From Flavobacteriales bacterium (GTDB taxonomy: Bacteria; Bacteroidota; Bacteroidia; Flavobacteriales_E; Vicingaceae): a stretch of DNA of 14,778 nt. Each line of letters begins with the position of its first letter. The stretch's first letter is position 1. Location: NCBI GenBank assembly GCA_016763135.1, contig JAESUI010000333.1, forward strand, positions 1 to 14,778, given 5' to 3'. The translations under genes were made by a program, and so were the position numbers. Shown one piece after another: positions 14,771 to 14,778 of the stretch. Below the pieces are notes generated by a model. That model ran no database searches. It was not told the DNA's origin and worked only from the letters and a program-made list of their open reading frames with translations.

Positions 14771-14778
14771 CCGTATAA

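Noticed and set aside
1..14778. CRISPR arrays, tRNA or rRNA genes, transposases, phage genes
   Set aside because: No regularly spaced repeats, cloverleaf-like sequences, rRNA-like stretches or recombinase motifs were seen in reading both strands.

Overview
The window looks like a chromosomal segment of an AT-rich member of the Bacteroidota, probably a flavobacterium-like organism. The evidence is indirect: two protein families typical of that phylum (DUF3667 and DUF3127), a large outer-membrane protein with PD40 repeats, intergenic -7 boxes of the form TAnnTTTG, start codons without Shine-Dalgarno sequences, and dispersed intergenic repeats of a kind I associate with these genomes. No plasmid, phage, CRISPR, rRNA or tRNA signal was seen.

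Layout. 1-914 (+): the 3' part of a CaiB/BaiF-type CoA-transferase, cut by the window edge and broken by a frameshift near 77-82. 898-1434 (-): a small two-helix membrane protein whose end overlaps it. 1538-2503 (+): a secreted TPR-like protein whose stop codon abuts the next gene. 2504-about 7396 (-): a tight three-gene operon. In transcription order it holds a giant outer-membrane protein (degenerate peptidase-MA-like domain, PD40 beta-propeller, BamA-like barrel), a half-size TauE/SafE-type permease and an M20D amidohydrolase, with gaps of only 2 and 1 nt. 7468-8610 (+): a glyoxalase-II-like metallo-beta-lactamase-fold hydrolase and a small TTG-initiated membrane protein. 8668-9144 (-): RecX. 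9223-11986 (+): an MFS transporter overlapping a DASS/SLC13 carrier by 8 nt. 11983-12938 (-): a DUF3667 zinc-ribbon membrane protein whose last helix is out of frame because of a one-base loss in an A run. 13045-13407 (+): a DUF3127 protein with an SSB-like acidic tail. 13408-13532: a possible hairpin terminator and a nested palindromic repeat. 13533-14039 (+): a secreted protein of unknown function. 14040-14778: a palindrome, then a lone lipoprotein gene bracketed by inverted copies of an 11-nt motif, which looks like a cassette.

How it fits together. Most genes are ordinary housekeeping or envelope functions. The 7.4-to-2.5 kb operon probably couples an outer-membrane protein, an inner-membrane permease and a cytosolic deacylase, but I cannot name its pathway. 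The MFS and SLC13 pair is probably co-translated. Two frame breaks, both beside short A runs, are either sequencing errors or recent inactivation. The parts most worth a second look are the lipoprotein cassette at the right end, the giant protein with its lost metalloprotease motif and missing normal start codon, and the hidden C-terminus of the DUF3667 gene. I see no convincing complete new system.
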